Notes: a model not told the origin generated them from the letters alone. DNA of 64,000 nt from Hofstenia miamia (GCA_900660155.1 CABFPE010000769.1:79424-143423), one strand, 5' to 3'; positions 36,160 to 47,678 are shown, numbered from the stretch's first letter. Program-made: numbers and translations.

Positions 36160-36900
36160 TCTATATTTGCTAGTGTGCATGAGGTTTGAATTTAATAGCG
36201 ACCAGTTTCTTTATCATTCATAGTTAATATTCAATGGGTGATGAGTGCTTTTTTAAAGTACCGTTTTATTTATAGTAGTGGGAGATTTCAGTCAGACAAC
36301 ATCAATATTTAATTTTATTTTTAAAATAATGAAGTGCTGCTGATATCCAAACTCCCAAATTTTCAATTTGTTAGCGTTGGTACTCTTTTAATAATTAGTA
36401 AAAAAACAATGAACTTTGTGATCATTCCTTCAAAAGATACAAAATAAAATATGCTTATTACAAATAACTTGTATAAATCTTCTACTAACTATTTGAGGAA
36501 GTATAACATTTATACATGTAGTGCTTAATATCATTATTACAGTAATGTTACTCTAATGATAGTGTTTGTTGCTAATTAACGTTTACGTTAAACTGACTTA
36601 ATTCAAAGCTGTCACCACGCATTATATCAAGCTCCTGCAGATTAGACGGGAGTTGTGCATTTGCAGACGAAATTGTTTCAAGTACACTAATATTCTACAG
36701 TTTGTCACATGTCGCATCAAGTAAAAGAAAATGTACGTTTTCCAATAAATGACTTCAATCATTCAGCTGTTGCAAAGTTAGTTTATACACGCTTCCTGTT
36801 AAGCATATTAATTTATTAATATATCAATCACTTTACATATTTTGGATTCTCATTGATGCACTGCAGATATACATACATATATTGCAGATCAAACTGTATA
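36160..36900 (+). repeat. Old direct duplication, copy D2 (partner 31440-32640)
   Basis: See copy D1. This copy keeps the empty site of the LINE fragment. Its right part is included in the assembly-duplicated block that starts at 36613. Confidence 0.75.
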
Positions 36901-38815
36901 TATAGACAAACTGCACCAGTGTCCTTATTGGAATAAACCTGTTAATAGGCAACGATTGAAATGATAAATTTTAAAGTCAATTTATAGTACTTCACGTTGT
37001 ATATCTTTAAGATCCATGGAACTTTCCAGAGTGTAGTTGATGCAGATCATATGCAAACTTAATAAAAAATCACTAAGAAAGTTATTGCATTAAAGATGTA
37101 TGTTGCCTTACTAAATTCAATTCAATAAGTACTTTTGAAGTCTAAATAATTTATAGAAAACTATAATTCCATTGAATTTGACATTTCTTCTGATTCATTA
37201 AATATTAAATTTAAGATTGACTGCTTTCAAATTAATAATTCTTTCGTTGCTGAATTCAGCGAGGAGGTCAACATGGTTATGTAAAACATTTCAATTACAT
37301 CATGTGACAGTAACTTAATTCTCAGAATCTGGTTTTAACGAATAAATCCAAGCAATTGATAAAAAATGCCATTGGTTGCATGCAAATTTTTGATAAAATT
37401 TAGTAAAATTGTGGTTAGAAGTGTTCTAATGTTCTTATAGTTTTTAGTATGATCTTTTTCATCGTTATCATCTTATAAGAAATGTCAAATTCAATGGAAT
37501 TATAGTTATCTAGAAATTTATTAGATTTCAGAAGTACTTATTGTATTGAACTTAGTAAGGCATCTTATGAGATTTCGATGTTATTATTGAGTAGCATTAT
37601 TTGATAAGTTCAAATTAAGGCTAGTGTGGAATTACAATTTACTTGAAATTGAACGCAATCCTCCTCTACAAGACTAATACTAACTCAAACTACATGAATA
37701 TTTTTGTTAAAAANCACCACGCATTATATCAAGCTCCTGCAGATTAGACGGGAGTTGTGCATTTGCAGACGAAATTGTTTCAAGTACACTAATATTCTAC
37801 GGTTTGTCACATGTCGCATCAAGTAAAAGAAAATGTACGTTTTCCAATAAATGACTTCAATCATTCAGCTGTTGCAAAGTTAGTTTATACACGCTTCCTG
37901 TTAAGCATATTAATTTATTAATATATCAATCACTTTACATATTTTGGATTCTCATTGATGCACTGCAGATATACATACATATATTGCAGATCAAACTGTA
38001 TATATAGACAAACTGCACCAGTGTCCTTATTGGAATAAACCTGTTAATAGGCAACGATTGAAATGATAAATTTTAAAGTCAATTTATAGTACTTCACGTT
38101 GTATATCTTTAAGATCCATGGAACTTTCCAGAGTGTAGTTGATGCAGATCATATGCAAACTTAATAAAAAATCACTAAGAAAGTTATTGCATTAAAGATG
38201 TATGTTGCCTTACTAAATTCAATTCAATAAGTACTTTTGAAGTCTAAATAATTTATAGAAAACTATAATTCCATTGAATTTGACATTTCTTCTGATTCAT
38301 TAAATATTAAATTTAAGATTGACTGCTTTCAAATTAATAATTCTTTCGTTGCTGAATTCAGCGAGGAGGTCAACATGGTTATGTAAAACATTTCAATTAC
38401 ATCATGTGACAGTAACTTAATTCTCAGAATCTGGTTTTAACGAATAAATCCAAGCAATTGATAAAAAATGCCATTGGTTGCATGCAAATTTTTGATAAAA
38501 TTTAGTAAAATTGTGGTTAGAAGTGTTCTAATGTTCTTATAGTTTTTAGTATGATCTTTTTCATCGTTATCATCTTATGAGAAATGTCAAATTCAATGGA
38601 ATTATAATTATCTAGAAATTTATTAGATTTCAGAAGTACTTATTGAATTGAACTTAGTAAGGCATCTTATGAGATTTCGATGTTATTATCGAGTAGCATT
38701 ATTTGAAAATCTCAAATTAAGGCTAGTGTGGAATTACAATTTACTTGAAACTCAACGCAATCCTCCTCTACAAGACTAATACTAACTCAAACTACATGAA
38801 TATTTTTGTTAAAAA
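36613..38815. other. Assembly join at single n (37714): 1.1-kb near-perfect false repeat
   Basis: 36613-37713 and 37715-38815 agree at constant spacing (1102) with only scattered single-base differences, e.g. CTACAGTTTG against CTACGGTTTG and TTATTGAGTAG against TTATCGAGTAG. Both alleles of one locus are the probable source. Confidence 0.85.
37104..37563. repeat. Long inverted-repeat (foldback) element
   Basis: GCCTTACTAAATTCAATTCA at 37110, continuing through ATAATTCCATTGAATTTGAC, reappears as its reverse complement at 37480-37563. The arms are about 90 bp and roughly 85 % complementary, with a spacer near 285 bp. The same element is seen again at 38206-38665 because of the false repeat. 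No coding capacity. Confidence 0.7.
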
Positions 38816-39475
38816 TTTAATTATGTAAATTAGCATTTCTATATCAACCAATTAATGAGTTCTTAAGGCTTTGGTTTTTCAATCATATTCATACAGTTCC
38901 CAAATCACCCTCATTTTGCCAAATAAAGATATGACCAGAACTTTGAGTCAACATATTTTCAAAACTTCTAATGTTTTTAGGCTACTGATTTTTCTTTCAA
39001 AAGCTGTTTTATATTAAGCTAATTAAATATGCATGACTGTCATAAAATAAAAATTTTTCTGAGATATATCTGAAAAGACTAGTTTATGTCCTAGCTAAAT
39101 ATTACATCTATATAAAGGGAAAATTTCATTAGGTTTAAACAAAAAAATGCTTGCATTTGTTGATCATGCAATGTTAATATTAGTTTTAACATTAAATTCA
39201 GTACAGAAAAACATTATTGCGAAAAGGATTAGTAATATCATTTAACAAAGACTAGTTAAAAGCATAGAACAAAAATGATTTTTGTGAATATAATGCAAGT
39301 ATTTTGTCGGAAAAGTATCGAAACAAATGTTACAACATATTTTCTTTAAGTCTGCTGAGTTTTTATTTACAATATAATAAATCTTTCCTGTAAGTTTAGC
39401 GACATGAGTGTTCTTCATTAAAACATTCAAAATTGGAAATTGAATTATTCCTACGCACAAATTAATAAATTATAT

Positions 39476-39501
39476 ATAAATTATATATATATATATATAT
39501 A
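39476..39501. repeat. (TA)n microsatellite beside the 18S fragment
   Basis: TA run directly left of the rDNA-derived piece. Confidence 0.9.
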
Positions 39502-39504
39502 CAA

Positions 39505-39660
39505 TTTCAACTACGAGCTTTTTAACCACAGCAGCATGCACATACGCTTGTATAGCTGGAATTACCGTGGCACTTGCACTACTAGATCCTTGCTAAAGGA
39601 TTTAAATTCTGCTCATTCCGGTGACAAAACCCTAAGCCTCTGTACCGTTATTTTTCTTCA
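39505..39660 (-). pseudogene. 18S rRNA pseudogene fragment
   Basis: On the minus strand: GAAGAAAAATAACGGTACAG, then CGGAATGAGCAGAATTTAAA, TCCTTTAGCAAGGATCTA, CCACGGTAATTCCAGCT and GTGGTTAAAAAGCTCGTAGT. These follow the order of the highly conserved 530-loop region of eukaryotic 18S rRNA (GACGAAAAATAAC..., CCGCGGTAATTCCAGCTCC, GTTAAAAAGCTCGTAGTT). The 530-loop stem itself is damaged: the G-C-C-A-G-C-A-G-C-C stretch is missing. Only about 155 bp remain, so this is a decayed, transposed piece and not an rRNA gene. It sits in K2P intron 2. Confidence 0.8.
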
Positions 39661-40151
39661 CTAGTTTTATTAAAAATTTTAAAAAATCATCAGTAATATC
39701 TCAGTGAATAATGCTGGGATCAAGCTGAAATTATTTTTATTCGATTGGTCTTGCAATTTTACATCTAGTTAATTCCTTTAAACTTTTTTGTCACTCTTCA
39801 TTACATTAAAAAAGGTTTTGAGAAAAGGACAATTTTCTTGTCGATTGAAACCTCTCCAACACGCCTAGATTTTACATTAAGTACACCTAGAAATTGTTTG
39901 TAGTAATGAAAATTATACTTTTATAATATTTTAAGAAAATAATTGATCCGCACTCAGCTCAAAATTTTCTAGGACCGCAGCTGCCCTAAGAAATCATGAA
40001 CTCATAAATTTAGTGGATAGGTTGAAAGACCATTAAATTAATTTACAAAACTTCCTACGACCACTCATATTATTGGTAGATTTATGGCTTACTGGACATG
40101 CAATGTGAAATACACTACATTGTGATTATTGTTGAGGAACTTTTATTCTAA

Positions 40152-40200
40152 CTAGGAAAATGGCCGTGCTATGCACGGGGATTTCAATGGGCTGTATTGG
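40152..40200 (-). mobile_element. Helitron-like 3' terminus
   Basis: Minus strand: CCCCGTGCATAGCACGGCC forms a hairpin (CCGTGC..GCACGG, 3-nt loop), followed 12 nt later by CTAG at 40155-40152 and then T. A short GC hairpin just before a CTRR end, inserted before T, is the standard Helitron 3' end, and the CCGTGC..GCACGG stem is common among them. The 5' TC end was not located, so length is unknown; probably non-autonomous. Confidence 0.55.
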
Positions 40201-41008
40201 ACATTCAATAAATGAATAAACTTTAAACAAACCATATGTTGTGTTTTTAATATTTTAAGAATGAAATAAGTAATAAATGGGATTATCATACATTGGTAAA
40301 ATGATTTATATTCACAATTTTAGCATATGACATTCCTTAATTAACCATTTAATATAATAAGCACATTCAAAGCGTGGTAACACCTAATGCAAAAGAGTGT
40401 ATAGAATCGCAACAAAATCGAGTCCGTTATTGTATTATTATGGATAGAGTATAGTATATTGCTTTCCCTTCATTATCAAGTGCAAAAATGACTGTAAGCT
40501 TGAAAAAATGGATAAAGTGATATTATAAAGGCACTCGAAAACATTCTAGACAACGTTACGCAAGGATTTCATAAATAATCTTCACCGGATTCAACTGGCT
40601 GGAAGAATTGGATAATAGCTAGGCTTCAAGGTAAAGACTGATTTTTAGTACTTTAATTCTCTATTACCAGATAATTGGTCTCATGTTAAAGCAAATTTTG
40701 TGATTAATCACCAATACTTACCCTCTGCTTGGTTTTCAAATCAAATTTTGAAACTAGCATATATATAGAACAGGAGTTTGTAATATGTTTGTTAAGAGAA
40801 CACTTAGTCTAAGAACAGATTGTAATCCATCTTGTTCTTTCAATAAACACGCATTTCGCCATATATACACAAGAAACTATATTTATATTAGAAAATGTAA
40901 ATAAAATTGATGTTTCTTAGGTATATTGGTTTTATTTCTCAAAAATTATAATATATAGGATGAAAAGTAATTTAAACGATGTTATCAAGGTTACCCAGAA
41001 ATGCTTGG

Positions 41009-41050
41009 AGGGCCGGATTGTGGCCCACTGGCCGCCAGTTGCACACTCAG
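41009..41050 (-). mobile_element. hAT-like terminal fragment
   Basis: GGCCGGATTGTGGCCCACTG followed by GCCGCCAGTTGCACACTCAG. On the minus strand this resembles the CAGGGGTGGGCAACTGGCGG type of end known from non-autonomous hAT elements. The opposite end was not seen. The GC-rich run stands out from its surroundings. Confidence 0.45.
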
Positions 41051-41544
41051 ATCTAGAGCTTCATAAAGTACAAATTATATCCAAAAGCAAAGGAATACCA
41101 AAAAACATTATTGGAGCTTAAAATGTGTCAGTATATTAATGCAATTAACGAGCATTACGTTTAAAAACTGGCATTCATTTTTGCTTATAAATTATATCTC
41201 GATAGACTAACCATAAAACCGCAAAAAGAAGAGGGCATAGCGTTTTTTACGTTTAGCATTTTTTCTAATGTATTTTTCAAGCATATATATATATATATTT
41301 ACATTATACAGTAGGAAGCAAAATAAGAGAACGATCTTTATTTGTTCATTTATCCAGTTAGGTTTTTGAGGGAGACTTACAATACTAATATAATCTAAGG
41401 CAGGTATGTGTATGCCACGATGAATCAAGTATAACAACCTGTTTAATAAACCTGTACAGTGTACATGTTATTAATTGTAAATAGTTTTTTAATAGATGTC
41501 ACTTTGTGTTCTTACTTCTAAAGTTACAGTCTGTTTCTTTATGT

Positions 41545-42065
41545 AGTCATTTGATAGCATGTATCATAATCCACCAACGTTCGATCCAGTAACTGATAAT
41601 TATGAAATTTGGAAAAAGAAGTATTAAGTATGGACTCGTATCACTGATCTACCCAAAGAAAAATAAGCAATAGCATAAATACTCCAATTACAAGGTCAAG
41701 CAAAGATAAAAGTTCTTGATTCCGTTACTACAGATACTCTTAATCCAAATACAGGTGTTTTAACACTACTCTTGATGCAGGGTATGCAATAAGCGACAAT
41801 GAAAGGTCATATGAAGCATCCCAAAATTTCAAGAAAATAAAGAAACTGTACCAATCAATGTGTGAATACATAAGCGAATTTGAGCAGATATCACTTAAAC
41901 TCAAAGAAAGAGGTATGAAACTTGGCGATGGTGTTTTAGCAGAACTTTTAGATAAATCTGGTTTAAGCAAAAAAGAAGTGATCATGATATTAGCAGCAAC
42001 CATTCTGCACTTTAAGGTTGTTTGATCCACACTTCTTCGGATGTTCTCATAGATGAATAACAATT
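41545..42065 (+). mobile_element. Fossil LTR-retrotransposon gag fragment
   Basis: The plus strand shows parts of a gag-type polyprotein of an LTR retrotransposon: a Trp-Lys-containing start, a T-D-L-P-K block typical of such proteins, and a later stretch with an EYISEFEQISLKLKERGMKL run. No protease, reverse transcriptase, integrase or flanking long terminal repeats were recognised. It is broken, with several breaks over about 500 bp, and looks old. It lies in K2P intron 2. Confidence 0.55.
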
Positions 42066-42234
42066 TCTGAACAAGATAAATTTGAATCTACTCATTAATT
42101 ATTCATTTTCACAAATTTCTAAATTATTTTAAAAATAATTAACATCCTCCGCTTTCCGTGATTCATCACACAAATTGATTAGCAAATAGGACAAACTTTT
42201 AAGTTATTAAATGCTAGTGGGTGTATGCTTAGTC

Positions 42235-42430
42235 TAGTGACAATAAGAATATAGCATAAACCCGAACTCGACCCGAACATTTGCTTCACAAATTTTTCTC
42301 AAATCCAGTAGTGATGAATGTCAGCAACTATTTAATCAGACAAACTACGCATTGCACCCGAATCTGCAATCCGATATCGGGTCGGGTTCAATCGGGTACA
42401 CGTCGGCACTCTTTAATGCACACCCCATTA
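42235..42430 (+). repeat. GGGTCGGGTTC-rich dispersed repeat, copy 1
   Basis: CCCGAACTCGACCCGAACAT at one end and ATCGGGTCGGGTTCAATCGG at the other, with AT-rich sequence between. The middle (CTCAAATCCAGTAGTGATGA) resembles the middle of the copy at 56050. The ends are roughly inverted, as in a small hAT-like MITE. Confidence 0.5.
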
Positions 42431-43125
42431 CTAGGCTACTGTTTTGTTTGAAGACTTTAGAAATGATCGGGTTGTTGAGAATCGTTAAAAGGCTTCTTTC
42501 AGGGTTGCCATTGTGTGCATTTTTTATCAACAGAAAGCTGTTGTCACATCACTACACAAAGCAGCAGTAATGAATATTTTTGCCTTATTTCTATAGTTTA
42601 CATGAAGTTAGAATTTTTTATGATCTTGTGAATTTTGCTAAGGTATGAACAAGTTGCTATCACAGAGTCTTACTTAGAAAAATAGATATGATCTTGAAAA
42701 AATATAATCAAGAATATATACGAAAAGTAAATTTGAACGAAAACAATTAGTAAAATTCGAATAGAAATCATCTCTCTCTCATCAACCCCAAAAAAATTTC
42801 CATTATATTATAACTAAAAGGAAGTACTAATAATAATAATTGAAGATGAACATGAATTGTTATTTTCCAATCTGTGTCCCATTTATATTCCCTGTAATAT
42901 TAATAATGTATGCTAAAAATAATATAATATTTTAAAGGCTCAATTTTTTAAAAAACTTTGAAATTAAATACCGATACCTAGTGTTCTAAAGGTATCTAAA
43001 GCTCATGCTAGCAGAAATTGTCCTCAAGTATTGTTTTCTAGAGGTAGACCACTGGAGTTCATTGAGCCGCGCTGCACACAATGTCAGGGGTGAATTTACG
43101 CAAAAGCGTCTCAATGGTTCATGAC

Positions 43126-44054
43126 TAATGCTCTCAACAGCACTGCTATTAACAGCGTTTTTAACAGCTGCAAGCTGTTACAGCAAACTTGTGCTGTTTA
43201 AAACAACACATACAATTAACCCATATTGGCGTATTGTCAACGTTTTTCACACCCTGTGAATGTCATTCAATACCCTCAACAGACCATCAAAGACGCACAC
43301 GAAATGAAACCAGTGCTGTAACCATTGATCAAAATAATTGCAGCCTCAAGTAGTCAACAACCTTTATTGATAGAGGGTGATTCACTGTATCATTTAGATT
43401 TTATATTTGCATACTCATGAATATTCATTCTTTATCGTGGGTCATTTCGCAATAGTCGTGTATTGTGCGCATTTATAATTTGAAATTTCTCGCTTTTTAT
43501 CAATTTCTAGAATGGATGGTCAATTTTGCATTTGGTACAATTTTCAAAACATTTACAAAACACCAGGTATCATAGCATTAGATAATTTATATAATGATAC
43601 AAGCAGACGACTTGTCGTTTTTACGACTGCTTTTATATTTGTTTTTGTGTTACATGTTTTGTAACTGTTATCCATCATAAAATTCGCCTTGTTGCTCCGG
43701 TTTAGTAGTTGGTTTTAATAGTTTCTTTCACAGTAAATTGCTTTTCTTTTAACAAGGGAGTCATGGTGGAATGTCCTCACATCAGGTCTTCAAAACTGAT
43801 TTTTATCGGTTAAGTCAAAACATTAAAAATCTTTAACAACTAAGTCAGAGACTGGAATTTTAGATTATATTTTTCAATGTTTTTGCATGATCAAAACCTG
43901 CTCCTATCCATGCAATGTCAGAGCCCATCAATGACTTTTTTATCTATTCTATCTTTAAGGATTAAATATGAAAATATCGAAGCCGTTAACCGAAAAAGGT
44001 TTGCTGCTTGCTGTTACGGTTGTTTTAGCTGTTAACAGCAAAAGGGAAGCCCTG
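43126..44054. mobile_element. Non-autonomous hAT-like element, 929 bp
   Basis: Flanked by TTCATGAC (43118-43125) and ATCATGAC (44055-44062), an 8-bp duplication with one mismatch. The right end read inward is CAGGGCTTCCCTTTTGCTGT. Both ends carry GCTGTTAACAGC-type palindromic words (CTGCTATTAACAGCG left, TTAGCTGTTAACAGCAAAAG right). The left terminus (TAATGCTC) has drifted. No transposase ORF. Confidence 0.5.
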
Positions 44055-45301
44055 ATCATGACCTGGCACAACTGTATAATAGCCTTGAAACCGGAGAGAA
44101 TATTGTGTTGTTCATGAAGTATAGTGCTTATAAAATAAAAATGTCAATTATGTTGAGTGATATTTTAAAAACTTATAGAAAAGCAAAATGTAAAGAATAG
44201 CCCTAGCGCAATATTTTGTTTATTGGTGATTTCTTCAAAACTTTCCTCAAATTGAGAACCTCTGTCTAAAATTTTTAAGATTATTATAATTGAAAAAAAT
44301 TTCAGAAAATGTATTTAAACATTCTACATACGAGAGCATGTTGTCGTTCTTGTGTACACAACAACACAAGTCTTGCTATTTCTTAGAATCGAAAGTAGTC
44401 AATGAAAAAATGTGGAGTAAGAAACTACTTGCAGTATTTTAAGCACTCATAAAAAATTCTTTTGATTTAAGAATGAAATCTTGAAATTTTATATAATTAA
44501 TCAAGAGAATTCCGAGTTGAAATACTACACTTGAGTGATTAATCTTTTGAAAGGGTACTTGAGAAATTACATCTTTATATAAACAGAATCATTTCTAGTT
44601 TAATATATAAAAGATTTGTATCTAGAAAATAATAATTTTGAAAAAAATATTTTAATGATAGTGGCACAATTTTATGATAGTGCCAGTGAATTATTTTACT
44701 TCTCTTGTATAAACTCCACTAATAATTTCCCAAAATAAGAACGTAATTTCAGGTATGTAAATTATTTAATTAAATTTAATTAAGCTTTGATCTTTTAATT
44801 AAATGTACAAATACAATATTTGAATGAATATAAATACTAGATATTTATACTAATTGCACTAATTGTTGTAAATTTTGGGATTTTGCATAAATTATTCGTA
44901 TATATCATTATTGAATTCAAAAGGTTTTTCAAATAGAAAAATATAATAAGAAATTGATTTATTAGAACGATAAGACATTTCTGAAAGTGAAGCATAAATG
45001 CATAGCTTTAATGAATTTCATTTAAATTTGAGATAGTTTCAGTAAAATTTTGACAAATGTATCATACAAAAACATATTGTTAAATATTTAAAGAATTTAA
45101 TCTGTAACGTCTTTTGTTCTTAAAAAACTTGAAAATAGTGTGTAAAATAAGATTTCGACCAATTGCTGTCAGTTTATCTCTATATAAAGAAAATTTATAG
45201 CCTTTTTGTGAAGTTTATTTTATGAGTTTTCAAAGACTGATAAAAAATCAACGAGAATTTAAATATCAGTTAACACCAGTTGAGGAAATTTATTGCCTTA
45301 C

Positions 45302-45437
45302 CAATCGTAGTGACAGTGGTGATTGTGAAGTATACTGCACCGGCAAAATCCCAGTTTAATTTGATGTCGTCTGTGGAGTTTTCATTAGCTGTGATATCAA
45401 AATTCTTGATGCCAAGACTTCGCAATAACGTATTTAG
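45302..45437 (-). CDS. K2P potassium channel, exon 2: cap end and pore loop 1
   Basis: Too short to show as a long ORF. The acceptor ACAGTATTTAG ends at 45438; the exon starts CTAAATACG in phase 0, matching exon 1. It encodes residues 112-156: LNTLLRSLGIKNFDITANEN with a sequon (Asn131-Ser-Thr), then LNWDFAGAVYFTITTVTTIG, the first pore helix and the start of the first selectivity filter. The final G of the exon is completed by GA of exon 3 to encode Gly157, so the filter TTIGYG is split by the 17.4-kb intron. The donor is ATTG|GTAAGG. Length 136 nt (45 codons plus one base). Confidence 0.93.
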
Positions 45438-45979
45438 CTAAATACTGTCATTAATTGCAAACAAATTTAAAACTTAAAGCATAATTCAAACATTGAACAA
45501 ATCTCAACAGTTTTTATTTACAAAAATTGTTGGCATTATTGGCTAAGTTAGTTGTTTTCATATTTGTTTAACTTCCCCAATTTGTGCCGACAAAAATATG
45601 TCTTAAATCATATTATTTTATTTTGCGTTTCCATAAATAGCAGCTAATGAAGGTATAATTAACCAAAATCCAATCCCATGTTTAATTTTTCAGTAATTTA
45701 CTTAGGCTACTAGCATTAGGAGATTCAAATTCGCTAGAAGTGCATTTGAATAGACAAGAAATGCTCTTTATGATTAACTACAACAAAAAATATATATAGA
45801 GACAATTATATAATACAGAATGTTTCAGTACTGTGTTGAGAAGAGTAAATTTCAACTATATTGCAATTTAATCAAATCTGAAGTGGTATGAATACACGAA
45901 AAATCATATTTGCAAGTCCGCAAAGCTAATTCATTTCATAATATTAGCAATAGGCAATGGGATAGAAGTTATAGACGCA

Positions 45980-46400
45980 TTCGTGATTTAGGTATCTATT
46001 ATCCCCTCAATTTTGAAATATTCTGCGCGTATTTGGCAAACGCAAATGACTAAAGCACAATCTTTGAACCTAGAACGAAGGCAGAAACGCGTATTAAAAA
46101 TTATATTGACCAACTACATGTAGAATTATGTAGAAGCATGTTAGGTACTTTGCACTGATGCATTAGAACACCGCCGAAACGATATATGCAATTATCTATG
46201 GCCAACGCATGCAAAACAGCAATGATCCCCCTCATTATCTATTCCCAACTAAATATGTGTTGAGTTCCCATTGTCAAATAACATTTTTTCAAAAGGATTA
46301 TCCATTTCAGAAACAAGACTAAGCACGGGATACATGTATAATCAAAGGGATTTAATCCCTCACTTCAAATAGGAAAATATCTATTTTTACTTCTTCGAAA
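45980..46400 (+). mobile_element. LINE RT C-terminal fragment
   Basis: The plus strand reads ILKYSARIWQTQMTKAQSLN then LERRQKRVLKIIL. W-x-x-x-x-T-K-A-Q-S-x-x-L-E-x-x-Q-K-R-x-L-K-I-I is the conserved thumb/C-terminal block of several LINE clades. Further on, DALEHRRNDICNYLW continues the pattern. Frames are interrupted. Family different from the LINE at 13-17 kb. Confidence 0.6.
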
Positions 46401-46495
46401 TGATCGTAATTGACAGATTTTAAGATCTTTTAAATATTTCAAAGTTTGCTATCAGTGGTTTCAAAATTCGGTGTCTATTAATAGTCCTTCTAAAT

Positions 46496-47106
46496 CAGCG
46501 GTTCTTAACCGGGGGAAATTTGGGAGACATCAAGGGGAAATTGAAAAATAAAAAAAGTAAAATTATTATTGAAAAATAAGATATTTTTAGAAATTAATTA
46601 TGAATCAAAATATCACAATATATTTTAATAAAAATTGAATACATTGTTTATAAATTTGTAGCCTTTAAACAGAAATAAACAGTATATTCCATGTTCAGGA
46701 TTTATTACTCACTTATCCCTAACCTATCCTTCAATGATTCACTAATTTTGTACGCACGACCTCAAATATATATGTACTTACATGTACATAAATGTACGTA
46801 AATGTATACAATCACAGATGCGGGTATGTACTGTACTTCTAACAAATCTAATTTTATATTGATAAAATTAAATTCGTTTTAATTTTTTCGATACAACGTG
46901 TTGACCTGCGAAAAATGCTTGTGTGTGTACTATAAATATATATATGTTACTTGTCTGCTTTCTTCTCTGCTCCTTCACTTTTGTAAGTCATACGAGAAGC
47001 TCAAATAAAATTTTTTTTCATTATTATATGTAAACAGATGGAGGGGGTAATGGAAAAAAAATTTGTTTATGGGAGGGAAATGATCCGAAAAGGTTAAAAA
47101 CTCCTG
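46496..47106. mobile_element. Non-autonomous hAT element, 611 bp, with perfect 8-bp target duplication
   Basis: TTCTAAAT at 46488-46495 and again at 47107-47114. Left end CAGCGGTTCTTAACC; right end read inward CAGGAGTTTTTAACC, 12 of 15 matching. CAGxGGTTCTxAACC ends with an 8-bp duplication are typical of hAT (Charlie-like) elements. The interior is AT-rich, without a transposase; short open frames inside are not genes. Confidence 0.85.
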
Positions 47107-47678
47107 TTCTAAATAAATATCGACGTATGGAATCATATAAGATTTCCGATTACTTAAGAGCAATATCTTCTTCAAATTGAGTCTCGTTTTGCAAAGTTTA
47201 AGATAAAAGTTGATTTTATTGAAATTTCTTTTTTGAAATGGTTGCATCTTATTATCACTAGTACTGTTCTTTATAGTCTACTGCATTTTGTCGTGTTGGT
47301 CACGTGCATTGAGCTATACTTCGTAATAAAATATTTTAGTAGGAACAAATAACCATGCTTTTGGTTTGCTACACTTGGACAAATTTCGTGTTTGAGTATA
47401 AATTTCAAATGAATGCCTCAATTAGACGTTTCCTCCCCTCCAATTAGGGATCTATTAAATGTTTTGTTCATTATTCCAAGCATAGCAGCAATATTTATAT
47501 AGTGAAACACCATGGAGTGAATCTTTAATCCAACGAGAAATTTTCAACAATTATGCCCCAAAGAAACAAAGTTACAGTGAGCACTTGTCATAGTTTGAAT
47601 CATTATGCAACTAAGAGACTGGAAAATTTGTTATAGTAATAATCATTATGAAGGAAATGCTGTAGTTTTAATGGGTAA

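Larger units (their letters stand above)
27868..45301 (-). other. K2P intron 2 (17.4 kb)
   Basis: Bounded by the donor G|GTAAGG at 45301 and the acceptor TATTATAG at 27868. It holds a LINE, two direct-duplication blocks, an inverted-repeat element, an 18S rDNA fragment, a Helitron end, hAT-like pieces and an LTR-element gag fossil, listed separately. 27870-28850, 42480-43050 and 44060-45300 hold nothing I recognise. Confidence 0.85.

Noticed and set aside
42345-42570. ORFs on both strands around 42.4 kb
   Set aside because: They fall in the GGGTCGGG repeat copy and its flank.
46975-47247. 90-codon minus-strand ORF
   Set aside because: It overlaps the right end of the hAT element and has no motif.
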